Assembly: GCF_002153375.1 (NCBI RefSeq)
Contig: NZ_MTBQ01000001.1
Location: forward strand, 496,001 to 560,000
DNA from: Oceanobacillus rekensis
Lineage (GTDB): Bacteria; Bacillota; Bacilli; Bacillales; Amphibacillaceae
Reading direction: 5' to 3'
Length of the DNA stretch: 64,000 nt
The translations under genes were made by a program, and so were the position numbers. Below, piece by piece: positions 34,435 through 43,606 of the stretch. The notes under the pieces are model-generated. The model had not been told where the DNA came from and did not search any database. It worked only from the letters and a program-made list of their open reading frames with translations. Each line of letters starts with the position of its first letter. The first letter of the stretch is position 1.

Positions 34435-34572
34435 ATGTCAAGGATGGTACATTTCATTGGCTTTAATCAGACTTATCCCTAAAGCGCCTACAAATGGATG
34501 GCGATAAATAGCGCTAGAAGTTACGCCGTGTGTATCTCGGAATACGAATATTATAAAGTAACAAAATTGTAA
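34435..34572 (+). pseudogene. Tiny gene with an in-frame stop
   Basis: ATG 34435 follows GAGGTGG at good spacing and opens MSRMVHFIGFNQTYP, then TAA at 34480, then the same frame continues SAYKWMAINSARSYAVCISEYE... to TAA at 34570. Uninterrupted it would be 45 codons. Either a decayed small gene or a real 15-aa peptide with chance extension. The rest of the 34130-34638 gap, apart from the terminators, shows nothing recognisable. Confidence 0.35.
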
Positions 34573-34596
34573 AAAGAGCAAAAGAAATGGATAAAA

Positions 34597-34634
34597 AATG
34601 GCAAGGCAGTTTATGACTAACTGACCTTGCCATT
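34597..34634. terminator. Terminator after tyrS
   Basis: AATGGCAAGGCAGTT pairs with AACTGACCTTGCCATT with one bulged base; A and T runs flank both sides. Directly follows leftward tyrS. Confidence 0.9.
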
Positions 34635-34638
34635 TGTT

Positions 34639-35910
34639 TTATTGAAATGTAATTAGTGAGTATTTCTTCTTCCCACGACGAATAATTGTAAAGATATCTT
34701 CAATCCGGTCATCTTCTTTAACAACATACTCCAATTCCTGTTGTCTTTCCCCATTAATATAGATGGCACCGCTCTTGATATCTTCCCTTGCTTGTCGCTT
34801 AGATGAAGATATGGAGGCATTGACTAAAAGATCAATTAGACCAATCTCTTCCTTTTTAGCTTCAAAAGTAGGAACATCCTTGAATCCTTGTTCAATGTCA
34901 CTAGCAGATAATTGTTTCAAATCTCCACTGAACAATGCTTGAGAAATCTTCTCCGCCTGTTGCAACGCTTCTTCACTATGAACAGTTTTCGTCATCTCTT
35001 CTGCTAAACGTCTTTGAGCAACACGGTTTTCAGGTCGATTCAGAACTTCATCTTCAAGTTCAGCAATTACTGCTTCCGAAAGAAATGTGAAGTAACGAGT
35101 AAATTTAATCACATCACGGTCATCTGTATTTATCCAGAATTGGTAAAACTCGTATGGTGTTGTCTTCTCTGCATCAAGCCATACAGCATTACCTGCAGTT
35201 TTTCCAAATTTTGTACCATCTGCTTTTGTAATTAATGGAACTGTTAGGCCAAATACTTTTATATCCTCATCTTGATTTTCCCTAGAGCGACGAATTAGTT
35301 CCATACCGGCAGTGATATTTCCCCACTGGTCACTGCCACCGATTTGAAGTGTGCAATTTTCCTGTTCGTATAGTTTAAGGAAGTCCAGAGACTGTAGAAT
35401 CATATAGCTGAATTCTGTAAATGTAATTCCTTTTTCAATCCGGGCTGAGACAGATTCCTTTGCTAGCATATAGTTGATACCAAAGTGTTTTCCAGCATCG
35501 CGAAGGAAATCGATAATTGTCATACTGCCAAGCCAATCATGATTATTGCGGGATTCGACCGGATTATGCTCTGTATCCAAGTCAACGAGCTTTGCAATTT
35601 GCGCTTGAATTTTATCTGCATATCCTTGCACCACTTCACTTGTATTCAATGAACGCTCACTTGATCTGCCACTTGGATCACCAATCATTCCCGTGCCTCC
35701 ACCGACAAGAGCAATTGGTTTATGTCCTGCTTTTTGAAAACGCATCAGCATGGTTAACGGAACTAAATGGCCAATATGTAAACTGTCTGCTGTAGGGTCA
35801 AATCCACAGTATAATGTTATTTGATTTTCCTTTAAATGTTTTTCCAACCCTTCTCGATCGGTTGTTTGATGGATCAATCCACGACTTTCTAAATCCTGTA
35901 AAATATTCAT
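34639..35910 (-). CDS. tyrS: Tyrosyl-tRNA synthetase
   Basis: 423-aa class I aminoacyl-tRNA synthetase. MNILQDLESRGLIHQTTD; HIGH motif DPTADSLHIGHLVPL at about 40-54; GGSDQWGNITAG at about 190; KMSKS-equivalent GTKFGKTAGNAVWLD at about 228; C-terminal S4-type RNA-binding domain from about 355 (SSKRQAREDIKSGAIYINGE). ATG 35910 is chosen (TGGAGTG upstream); a longer frame starts inside the leader. Controlled by a tyrosine T-box. Cytoplasmic, essential unless a second synthetase exists. Confidence 0.96.
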   Translation of the reverse strand: MNILQDLESRGLIHQTTDREGLEKHLKENQITLYCGFDPTADSLHIGHLVPLTMLMRFQKAGHKPIALVGGGTGMIGDPSGRSSERSLNTSEVVQGYADKIQAQIAKLVDLDTEHNPVESRNNHDWLGSMTIIDFLRDAGKHFGINYMLAKESVSARIEKGITFTEFSYMILQSLDFLKLYEQENCTLQIGGSDQWGNITAGMELIRRSRENQDEDIKVFGLTVPLITKADGTKFGKTAGNAVWLDAEKTTPYEFYQFWINTDDRDVIKFTRYFTFLSEAVIAELEDEVLNRPENRVAQRRLAEEMTKTVHSEEALQQAEKISQALFSGDLKQLSASDIEQGFKDVPTFEAKKEEIGLIDLLVNASISSSKRQAREDIKSGAIYINGERQQELEYVVKEDDRIEDIFTIIRRGKKKYSLITFQ

Positions 35911-35944
35911 TTTTTCACACTCCATTATTATTTTTAAAAGCAAA

Positions 35945-36205
35945 AAAACCCGTCCCCTATCTAATGATAAGGGACGAGTTTAACACGCGGTACCACCCTT
36001 GTTGCTAAAATTAGCCACTTGGGATTGTTAACGATGTCTCCACCGTTCTTATGAGATGTTTCAAATCATAAGAAAATGCTCCAGATTGTAATTCACCTGC
36101 AAATATATTCTGGCTTGCACCTGCCGCCAGCTCTCTAGTATAGGGATTTGCCAAGCTACTGCGATCGTTCATAGCAATAAAGTATAATATATTCATATCA
36201 CAAAT
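35945..36205 (-). promoter_or_regulatory. Tyrosine T-box riboswitch of tyrS
   Basis: Minus-strand leader of about 260 nt. T-box sequence AAGGGTGGTACCGCG at 36000-35986. Terminator AACTCGTCCC...GGGACGGGTT plus seven T at 35980-35942; it competes with the antiterminator. Upstream stem I contains CTATACTAGAGAG with a TAC tyrosine triplet (36140-36138) as probable specifier. Uncharged tRNA-Tyr would favour antitermination and tyrS expression. A promoter is likely near 36217-36190 (TTGAAC, 17 bp, TATGAA). Confidence 0.93.
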
Positions 36206-36297
36206 GTAGTGAAAGTTCAATATATCTCTTTTTTAAAATTATACAACAAAAAATGCACTTATGCTATAATTATAAAAGAATTCTAGGGGGTTTACAA

Positions 36298-38844
36298 ATG
36301 AATTTTAAAGAAAAGTTTCAATTATACAGGAACAAAGCTAAAACATTATGGAAGACAGGAAAAGTTCAGCGCTCGTCAAGAATCACTTATGATGTTGCCT
36401 GGAACATTATCTTATTCGGTCTAGTAGTTGGCTTTGTTCTACTTATATTTGCCGGTGGTGTTGGTGCAGGCTATTTTGCATCGCTTGTAAAAGATGAGCC
36501 ACTCCGCAGTAAAGAAACGATGACACAGGATATTTATAATTATTCGGAAACATCAAAGCTCTACTTTGCAGACAATGTCTATTTTGGGGATATAAGGTCC
36601 GATCTTTACCGAGAAGAGACATCGTTGGATAATATCTCTCCTACCCTTCTTCAGGCCGTAATTGCCACAGAAGATCAATATTTTTCAGATCACCATGGAG
36701 TTGTACCAAAGGCAATATTGCGTGCAGTTGTTCAGGAAGTGACGAACTCCTCCACCCAAACTGGTGGGAGTACACTAACACAGCAGTTGATTAAAAATCA
36801 AATTCTGACCAATGAAGTTTCCTTTGAAAGAAAGGCGAAAGAAATTTTACTTGCTATGCGTCTAGAACAGTTCCTCGAAAAAGATGATATTCTTGAAGCT
36901 TATTTAAATATAATTCCATATGGTCGTAATTCTTCAGGCAGAAATATTGCTGGTGTCCAAACAGCTGCACAGGGGATTTTCGGAATTAATGCGGATGAAG
37001 TAAATCTTGCACAGGCTGCATATCTTGCTGGACTTCCACAAAGCCCTTCTGCATATACTCCTTTTGTAAATACCGGAGGGTTAAAGGATGAAGCAGGCAT
37101 CCAAGCCGGATTAAATCGTATGCAAACGGTGCTGAACCGGATGCATGATATGGAATATATTACAAAGGAAGAACTGGATGAAGCCCTTGCATATGATATA
37201 GTTGCAGATTTTAAAGGAGATGTTCCCTCTCCAAATGAGAAATACCCATACTTGACGGCCGAAATTGAAAAAGAGGCAAGAAAAATTATTAAAGATATAT
37301 TATTAAAAGAAGATGGATATACGAAAGAAGATATAAAAGCTGATTCCGACCTCAACACAGAATATGATCAACTTGCTGAACGAGCAATGAGAATGAATGG
37401 ATATAAAATTCATTCCACGATCGACAAGGAAATTTATGATGCTTTCCAAGAGGTCGCCCAGAATTATGAACATTACGGACGGGACAGAACATTTACTGAG
37501 ATTAATAATGAAACTGGAGAATCGGTTGAAGTTACAGAGAAAGTTCAACCTGGTGGGATGCTGATTGAGAATAATACAGGCAGAATTATAAGTTTTGTCG
37601 GTGGCCGTGGATACAGTGAAGACAATCAGATTAATTATGCATTTAGTGAACGTCAGCCTGGAAGCACCATCAAGCCACTTATTGACTATGCACCAGCAAT
37701 GGAAATGGGGCTCACACAACCAGCTACAGCAATTGCAGATGTGAAGCAAACATTCTACTTTCCAGGCAATGCTCCATACAATGACGTCGGAAACTATGGT
37801 GGTGGCTTTCATGGGATTGTCTCAGCTCGAACTGCACTTGCCAATTCCTATAATATTCCTGCAGTGGCAACCTATTTAAAAGTTTATAATCATAATCCTA
37901 CTGAATATCTCGAGAAAATGGGAATTTCATTAACGGATAGTGAAAAAAGTTATCCATCACTTGCACTTGGTGGAATGGACTACGGAATAACCGTCGAGCA
38001 AAATACCAATGCTTTTGCAACTTTTGGAAACAACGGAAAGTTTGCGGATGCCTATATGATCGAAAAAATTGTTACGAATGATGGTGACATCATCTATGAA
38101 CATGAAACCGATCCAGTGGATGTTTTCACACCACAAACAAACTATTTAACTGTCGATATGATGCGAGATGTTGTTACAAATGGTACTGCAAGGTATCTTA
38201 ATTCAAGGTTGAAACATGGGACTGTTGACTGGGCTGGAAAAACCGGGACATCGAGTGACTACCATGATTCATGGTTTATCGCTACAAACCCCAACGTAAC
38301 TATGGGAACAAGGATCGGGTATAAAACAAATTCATCTATTAATGACAGGTCCTATCCATTAAGTTACAGCCAACGGAATCTAAACCTTTGGGCACAGCTG
38401 ATTAATGTTGCAAGCGACATCCGACCAGAACTTGTCGCACCAACCGAACGTTTTGAACGACCAGATGGAATCGTGGAAAAAAGTTATTGTGCCATTTCTG
38501 GAATGCTTCCTTCCGAGCTATGCTCACAAGCAGGCCTGGTTAAAACAGATATATTCAATGCAAAATTCGTCCCTACAGAGGTTGATGACAGCTTAATTAA
38601 GAGTGGAAATGGCCTCATGTTTAACCCCGAATGGCTGGAACGAACGGGATATAATAAATTCAGTGATCTGACACAACTTTATCCAAATGAAAATTGGAAA
38701 AAAATCAGACTACCAGGTGATAAAACCGAAGAAGATGTTTCACCAACTAAAGATGAAGATGCAGAGAAACCTATTGAAACCAATAACAATGAAAATAAAG
38801 TAAACGAAACATCGGAAAATGAGAATGAAGAAACAGCTGAATAA
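36298..38844 (+). CDS. Class A penicillin-binding protein
   Basis: 848-aa bifunctional peptidoglycan glycosyltransferase-transpeptidase. One membrane helix at about 37-62; GT51 domain with ATEDQYFSDHHGV (catalytic Glu) at about 124-136 and GGSTLTQQLIKNQ at about 157; transpeptidase with PGSTIKPL (active Ser in SxxK) at about 450, ANSYNIPA (SxN) at about 515 and WAGKTGTSSDYHD (KTG) at about 645. The last 60 residues are an acidic Asn/Glu-rich tail. ATG 36298 has CTAGGGGG before it. Divergent from tyrS; no counterpart here in B. subtilis, so the locus is rearranged. Related to PBP1a-type enzymes; exact orthologue not assigned. Confidence 0.93.
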   Translation: MNFKEKFQLYRNKAKTLWKTGKVQRSSRITYDVAWNIILFGLVVGFVLLIFAGGVGAGYFASLVKDEPLRSKETMTQDIYNYSETSKLYFADNVYFGDIRSDLYREETSLDNISPTLLQAVIATEDQYFSDHHGVVPKAILRAVVQEVTNSSTQTGGSTLTQQLIKNQILTNEVSFERKAKEILLAMRLEQFLEKDDILEAYLNIIPYGRNSSGRNIAGVQTAAQGIFGINADEVNLAQAAYLAGLPQSPSAYTPFVNTGGLKDEAGIQAGLNRMQTVLNRMHDMEYITKEELDEALAYDIVADFKGDVPSPNEKYPYLTAEIEKEARKIIKDILLKEDGYTKEDIKADSDLNTEYDQLAERAMRMNGYKIHSTIDKEIYDAFQEVAQNYEHYGRDRTFTEINNETGESVEVTEKVQPGGMLIENNTGRIISFVGGRGYSEDNQINYAFSERQPGSTIKPLIDYAPAMEMGLTQPATAIADVKQTFYFPGNAPYNDVGNYGGGFHGIVSARTALANSYNIPAVATYLKVYNHNPTEYLEKMGISLTDSEKSYPSLALGGMDYGITVEQNTNAFATFGNNGKFADAYMIEKIVTNDGDIIYEHETDPVDVFTPQTNYLTVDMMRDVVTNGTARYLNSRLKHGTVDWAGKTGTSSDYHDSWFIATNPNVTMGTRIGYKTNSSINDRSYPLSYSQRNLNLWAQLINVASDIRPELVAPTERFERPDGIVEKSYCAISGMLPSELCSQAGLVKTDIFNAKFVPTEVDDSLIKSGNGLMFNPEWLERTGYNKFSDLTQLYPNENWKKIRLPGDKTEEDVSPTKDEDAEKPIETNNNENKVNETSENENEETAE

Positions 38845-38862
38845 GCATCTAATTAAGTACAG

Positions 38863-38887
38863 AAAGGGAGCGAATTTGCTCCCTTTT
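38863..38887 (+). terminator. Terminator after the PBP gene
   Basis: AAAGGGAGC pairs with GCTCCCTTT and runs into TTTTT. Confidence 0.9.
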
Positions 38888-39045
38888 TTTATTTACCAAC
38901 GTTATTTATACATTTATGTTTTTACCCCGACCCTAACATCCCCTTCAATAAATGATATTCTAAACAACTTTCACAAAATACTAAAAATAATATGAAGATT
39001 CCTGTATAATGAAATTGTAAGTGTATTAAATTAGGTGGTGTACAA

Positions 39046-39699
39046 ATGAAACACATGAAAACATATCATTCAATGACTCATGATACAGATCTTGGACCAA
39101 TTGTGATTGAAGGACCATTATCTTCCAATGAGCTAGGCCACTTTAAATTCCATGAGCAGCTAACCGCATTCCGACCCGCTGACAAGCAATTCGCTGCTTT
39201 AATGGGCATTGCTGATTTCCCCGAAGGTCGAATTCTTGTCGCAAGAGCAGGGGATACCATTGTTGGTTATGTCACCTATTTACATCCAGATCCACTGGAA
39301 AGATGGTCTGAGTTCAATATGAAAGATTTAATTGAGTTGGGTGCCATTGAAATCATACCAGCATATCGAGGGGCAAGAGTTGCATCCAATCTACTAAAAC
39401 TTTCTATGATGGATGATTTTATGGAAAATTACATCATAATATCCACTGAATATTATTGGCATTGGGATTTGGATGGTACTAACCTAAGCATCTGGAATTA
39501 TCGAAAAGTAATGGAAAAAATGATGGCCACTGGAGGCTTACTACCTGCACCAACAGACGATCCAGAAATCATTTCTCATCCTGCTAATTGTCTGATGGTA
39601 CGTATTGGTAAAAATGTACCGGAAGAATCGGTTGAACAATTTGATAAACTACGCTTTTTAACAAGACATAATCATCGAAAAATGAGAGAGGGTTTATAA
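39046..39699 (+). CDS. acuA: Protein acetyltransferase AcuA
   Basis: 217-aa GNAT enzyme that in B. subtilis acetylates and switches off acetyl-CoA synthetase. MKTYHSMTHDTDLGPIVIEGP; acetyl-CoA binding region IELGAIEIIPAYRGARVASNLLKLSMMDD at about 105-133 (RGxxxA/S type loop); ending FLTRHNHRKMREGL. First of a tight acuABC operon (1-bp gap to acuB). The acetyl-CoA synthetase gene acsA, divergent from acuA in B. subtilis, is not in this window. Confidence 0.93.
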   Translation: MKHMKTYHSMTHDTDLGPIVIEGPLSSNELGHFKFHEQLTAFRPADKQFAALMGIADFPEGRILVARAGDTIVGYVTYLHPDPLERWSEFNMKDLIELGAIEIIPAYRGARVASNLLKLSMMDDFMENYIIISTEYYWHWDLDGTNLSIWNYRKVMEKMMATGGLLPAPTDDPEIISHPANCLMVRIGKNVPEESVEQFDKLRFLTRHNHRKMREGL

Positions 39700-39700
39700 G

Positions 39701-40351
39701 ATGCTTGTAGAAGATATTATGAGAACAGATGTCATTACACTACCTCCGACGGCAACCATTGCAGAAGCATTGCTATTGCTTAAGGAGAACAAAATTAGAC
39801 ATATCCCAATTGTAGATAATGATAAGCATGTCATTGGAATTGTATCTGATCGAGATGTAAGGGATGCAAGTCCTTCTACTTTCCTTACAGATGCAGACAG
39901 CAGTGAATTAAATAATGAAATTCAAGCAATTATGAGCCATCCCGTAATTACGATTCACCCGTTGGATTTTGTTGAGGAAATTGCTGCCATTTTTTACGAT
40001 AGAGAAATTGCATGTCTTCCCATTGTCAGTAATCAAATACTTGTTGGTATCGTTACGGAAAAAGATATGCTCTATACGTTAATTCAATTAACTGGCACAA
40101 ATGTTCAAAGCTCTCTAATACAGGTTAAAGTTCCCGACCGTCCTGGAATGCTTCCAAAAGTAACTGCTATTTTCGGCAAAAGAAATACAAATATTGTTTC
40201 TGTTCTGGTTTATCCTTATCAAAATGACCCAGATTATAAGATTCTTGTATTCCGAATCCAGACACTCAATCCAATGCCAGTTATTCAGGATTTGCGTGAA
40301 GCTGGGTATCCATTATTGTGGCCGAATAATATTTCGGAGCCAAAACGATGA
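39701..40351 (+). CDS. acuB: Acetoin-utilization protein AcuB (CBS and ACT domains)
   Basis: 216 aa. Two CBS domains at about 1-60 and 78-132 (MLVEDIMRTDVITLPPTATIAEAL; IMSHPVITIHPLDFVEEIA), which may bind adenine nucleotides, then an ACT-like domain at about 140-200 (VKVPDRPGMLPKVTAIFGKRNTNIVSVLVYP). Role in the acu system is not defined biochemically. Stop overlaps the acuC start by 4 bp (ATGA). Confidence 0.92.
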   Translation: MLVEDIMRTDVITLPPTATIAEALLLLKENKIRHIPIVDNDKHVIGIVSDRDVRDASPSTFLTDADSSELNNEIQAIMSHPVITIHPLDFVEEIAAIFYDREIACLPIVSNQILVGIVTEKDMLYTLIQLTGTNVQSSLIQVKVPDRPGMLPKVTAIFGKRNTNIVSVLVYPYQNDPDYKILVFRIQTLNPMPVIQDLREAGYPLLWPNNISEPKR

Positions 40352-41505
40352 GTACGAATGCAGGTTTTGTGTTTTCTAATGACTTCCTGACCTATCGATT
40401 TAATGAGGATCATCCATTCAATCACAAAAGAGTCTTACTTACGAAGGAATTATTGGAAACAAACGATACATTAAAAGAGATTGATATTATTCCACCGAGA
40501 ATGGCCACAGTGGAAGAACTTTCTCTTTTTCATGATAATGAATATATCCAGACCGTTAAACGTGCAGGCAGTGGTAATTTAAGCGACGATGAAGGGTCTG
40601 AATATGGTTTGGGGACAGAAGATACTCCAATCTTTCCAAACATGCATGAAGCCAGCAGTTATCTTGTTGGAGGAACATTGACTGCTGTTGATGAAGTACT
40701 TGGTGGAAAAAGAGACCATGCCTTAAATCTAGGTGGTGGGCTTCACCATGGTTTTCAAAAAAAAGCATCTGGATTCTGTATTTACAATGATAGTGCTGTT
40801 GCCATTAAATATATTCGAAAAAAATACGACCTTAAAGTATTGTATGTAGATACAGATGCACACCATGGAGATGGTGTACAATGGGCATTCTATGATGATC
40901 CGAATGTCTGCACATTCTCCATTCACGAAACAGGCAGATATCTATTTCCTGGAACTGGTAATGTTAATGAACGTGGCATTAAAAGTGGACATGGTTATTC
41001 TTTTAATCTACCAATTGATGCATATACTCAGGATGAATCTTTTTTAGATGTTTATGAAACCGCATTCAGAGAAATAGCTGCCTTTTTCCAGCCAGACGTT
41101 ATTATTACACAGAACGGTGCGGATGCACATTGTTTTGACCCATTGACACATCTTTGTGGAACAATGCATATTTATGATAGGATTCCTCTTATAGCACATG
41201 AAATAGCACATCAATATTGTAATGGGAAATGGATTGCAACAGGTGGTGGCGGATATGACATGTGGCGCGTTGTACCCCGTGCATGGGCGCAGGTTTGGAA
41301 TGTAATGAAAACAGGTGAACCCGCCAAAGGGATTATTCCTAAAGAATGGATTGCAAAGTGGCAAACTGAATCACCTATTGATCTTCCATTATTTTGGCAT
41401 GACACCGATGAAGCAATACCACATATTCCTAGAAAGGCAGAAATAACAGAGAAAAACTCTAAATTATTGCAAAACCTACTAAAATATACAAAGATAATAA
41501 AGTGA
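40348..41505 (+). CDS. acuC: Acetoin-utilization deacetylase AcuC
   Basis: 385-aa class I histone-deacetylase-like zinc enzyme; in B. subtilis it removes the acetyl group placed by AcuA. LGGGLHHGFQKKASGFCIYND at about 128-148 with the catalytic His pair, VLYVDTDAHHGDGVQWAFYDDP at about 163-184 (zinc Asp/His), TQNGADAHCFDPLTHL at about 252 (zinc Asp), and ATGGGGYDMWRVVPRAWA at about 293 with the transition-state Tyr. Last gene of acuABC. Confidence 0.95.
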   Translation: MSTNAGFVFSNDFLTYRFNEDHPFNHKRVLLTKELLETNDTLKEIDIIPPRMATVEELSLFHDNEYIQTVKRAGSGNLSDDEGSEYGLGTEDTPIFPNMHEASSYLVGGTLTAVDEVLGGKRDHALNLGGGLHHGFQKKASGFCIYNDSAVAIKYIRKKYDLKVLYVDTDAHHGDGVQWAFYDDPNVCTFSIHETGRYLFPGTGNVNERGIKSGHGYSFNLPIDAYTQDESFLDVYETAFREIAAFFQPDVIITQNGADAHCFDPLTHLCGTMHIYDRIPLIAHEIAHQYCNGKWIATGGGGYDMWRVVPRAWAQVWNVMKTGEPAKGIIPKEWIAKWQTESPIDLPLFWHDTDEAIPHIPRKAEITEKNSKLLQNLLKYTKIIK

Positions 41506-41522
41506 AAGATTTGGTAGAGGAT

Positions 41523-41871
41523 GTTCAAAAAGACCGGTAAAAATGACATATCGAATTTCGCATGAATGCTTGCTTTGCCGTTACTCATGTATTATTTGCA
41601 TACGCCCGAATAGAATTCTGCACCTCCGTCTACAAGCGTATTCGGGGAAGAAGATTCCTCGGTGCAAGAAAGCGTTGAAGCAAATTCACTGAAGTAGGCT
41701 CGCCGCCTCGAACTTCGACGCAAAGGACGTGCTAGTATCGGCGTTGCTCCAAAGCTTTTCGGTGGAGCGAGCATCCGCAGTCCCAAATGTTTTCGGTGGG
41801 ACGAGTAACCGCAGTCCCAGGACGCCTGAGAACTTAGCCGACCTTGGTCCTTTTTATCCTCCTTTTTGAAC
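41523..41871. repeat. GTTCAAAAAG element, 349 bp, longest copy
   Basis: Bounded by GTTCAAAAAGACCGGTAAAA and ATCCTCCTTTTTGAAC, that is, the same ends as at 22345 in reverse order. The interior includes two direct 35-bp repeats (41754-41788 and 41789-41822; shared TTTTCGGTGG and CCGCAGTCCCA) and a GC-rich core. No transposase and no RBS-led gene; the 93-codon frame inside it is not supported. Non-autonomous, MITE-like. Lies between convergent acuC and motS. Confidence 0.85.
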
Positions 41872-41904
41872 ACGCTATGTTAGAAGGCATTAAAAAGGAG
41901 CTGA

Positions 41905-42693
41905 TTAGTTTTCAGCTCCTTTTTCAATAGCAGTTTCCAAGATTACAATTTCAACACGTCGATTCTGACTCCAGCTTTCAGGCGAATTGGGTACAACTGG
42001 TCTTGTGTCAGCATAACCCACGGTTGAAAAGCGAGCAATATCTAATTCATTCTCATTGATTAAGTAACGGACAACACTACTTGCCCTTGCTCCAGACAAT
42101 TCCCAGTTGGAAGGATAGCGAAAATTAGAAATAGGTCTTGCGTCTGTATGTCCTTCTACTTTAACATTATTCGGAATATCTTGGAACAATATTCCAATTC
42201 GGTCAAGAAAAGGCTTCCCTTCATCCAGAATCTCAGCTTCACCTGAGTCAAATAGAATACTTTCCTGAAGTACGAGGACAACACCACGCTCTGTTCGGCT
42301 TGCAGAAATTACATTATTCAGTTCATATTCATCCAAATAATTTTCTACGTTATGTACTAAATCTGTTAGAGAATCTTCCTCTTCTTCCGGATTATCGTTA
42401 TCCGTAATATCGTCCATTTGGGTTGGGGTATCAAATTCATTAGTCATTTCCCCACTTTCCATATGGTCTGTGCTTTCTGTCGGATTTTCTATTGGAACCG
42501 GTGAAGGATAAAAGTCAAATATCATCCGATTTTGAAATGATTCAGAAATGGCATCAAACTTAGCGTGATCAATTTGTGACATAGAGAAAAGCAATATGAA
42601 AAAAACCAATATAAGTGTAATCATGTCAGAATAGGTAACCATCCACTTTGGTGCTCCACCGCTTTTGTTTCGCCTTATCTCTCTACGCTTCAT
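41905..42693 (-). CDS. motS: MotS flagellar stator (MotB family)
   Basis: 262-aa stator subunit. One N-terminal membrane helix APKWMVTYSDMITLILVFFILLFSM with the ion-carrying Asp at about 23; C-terminal OmpA-like peptidoglycan-binding domain (VKVEGHTDARPISNFRYPSNWELSGARASSVVRYL at about 165-200). An acidic, low-complexity linker lies between. With MotP it forms the Na+-driven MotPS motor of Bacillus. Start overlaps motP by 11 bp. Next to ccpA as in B. subtilis. Confidence 0.93.
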   Translation of the reverse strand: MKRREIRRNKSGGAPKWMVTYSDMITLILVFFILLFSMSQIDHAKFDAISESFQNRMIFDFYPSPVPIENPTESTDHMESGEMTNEFDTPTQMDDITDNDNPEEEEDSLTDLVHNVENYLDEYELNNVISASRTERGVVLVLQESILFDSGEAEILDEGKPFLDRIGILFQDIPNNVKVEGHTDARPISNFRYPSNWELSGARASSVVRYLINENELDIARFSTVGYADTRPVVPNSPESWSQNRRVEIVILETAIEKGAEN

Positions 42694-43501
42694 TTACGCT
42701 CTCCCCCACGTAATCGGAACCCTTCAGCTCTTTTCGTTTGGAACCCTTTGGAAGGAATGCACTAAGTTTCTCTTCCAAAACACGTGGATTTTGTCCTGAT
42801 TGAACACCGATGATTCCTTCAATGATGATTTGCTTTGTAAAGACTTCCTCTTCTGTTTTAGCTTCCAATTTACCTGCCATTGGAGTAAATACTAAATTCG
42901 CAAGTACAGTACCATAAAGTGTTGTAAGAAGGGCAACAGCCATACTTGGACCAAGTGTACCAGGATCTGAAAGTGTATTCAACATGAGCACTAGACCGAC
43001 TAATGTCCCAATCATTCCCCAGGCAGGTGCATATTCGGCAGCCTTTTCGATTAACATTCTTCCTTTATAATGCCTATCTTCCAATGCTGTAATTTCAGCA
43101 TTCATGATATCTGAGATAACTTCTGGTTCGATACCGTCAACTGCAAGCAGAACTCCTTTTTTAATGAATGGATCCTCCATATCTTCCACTTCACTTTCCA
43201 GAGCAAGGAGACCCTCTCTTCTGGCACGCTCAGACAAGCGGATAAAAAGCTGAATCAACTCTGGTAGTTGCATATCATTCTTATGGAATGTTTCTTTCAA
43301 TATGCTACCAGTTAATTTTAACTGTTCCATTTTAAAAGTGATTAACATGGAAGCAATTAAGCCTCCGATGACAATAAAAATAGATGGGATATCTGCAAAA
43401 GATGCGATACCATCCGTCCCACTATTTGTCATAATAGCCGTCATAATCATAATAAAACCCAAGGTAATGCCGATTGGAGTTAATATATCACGTTTTCTCA
43501 T
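42683..43501 (-). CDS. motP: MotP flagellar stator (MotA family)
   Basis: 272-aa four-helix stator subunit: helices at about 8-28, 35-53, 150-172 and 182-204 (AWGMIGTLVGLVLMLNTLSDP; MAVALLTTLYGTVLANLVFTPMA). Cytoplasmic loop RLSERARREGLLALESEVEDMEDPFIKKG at about 85-113 contains the charged residues that touch FliG. ATG 43501 with GGGGAG is preferred over an upstream start at 43534. Na+ use is inferred from family and from the ccpA-motPS position. Confidence 0.93.
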   Translation of the reverse strand: MRKRDILTPIGITLGFIMIMTAIMTNSGTDGIASFADIPSIFIVIGGLIASMLITFKMEQLKLTGSILKETFHKNDMQLPELIQLFIRLSERARREGLLALESEVEDMEDPFIKKGVLLAVDGIEPEVISDIMNAEITALEDRHYKGRMLIEKAAEYAPAWGMIGTLVGLVLMLNTLSDPGTLGPSMAVALLTTLYGTVLANLVFTPMAGKLEAKTEEEVFTKQIIIEGIIGVQSGQNPRVLEEKLSAFLPKGSKRKELKGSDYVGESVNEA

Positions 43502-43549
43502 ATTCTTTATCTCCCCATAAGCTTCACTAAACAAGAAGGGTTCAAAATG

Positions 43550-43578
43550 TTACTTACAAAGAAGTTAACGTTTTGAAC
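43550..43578. promoter_or_regulatory. Inverted repeat between ccpA and motP
   Basis: GTTCAAAATGTTA and TAACGTTTTGAAC (12 of 13 pairs) flank an 11-base AT-rich spacer... it has no T tract typical of a terminator on the minus strand. It could be an attenuator, a processing site or a decayed GTTCAAAA-ended repeat. Confidence 0.35.
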
Positions 43579-43606
43579 ACTATTTGCTTTACTATTTATA
43601 TCGGCA

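Noticed and set aside
36011..36220. 69-codon minus-strand frame upstream of tyrS
   Set aside because: It is the T-box leader read as protein.
41592..41873. 93-codon minus-strand frame
   Set aside because: Lies wholly in the 349-bp repeat element; no RBS and no protein-like composition.
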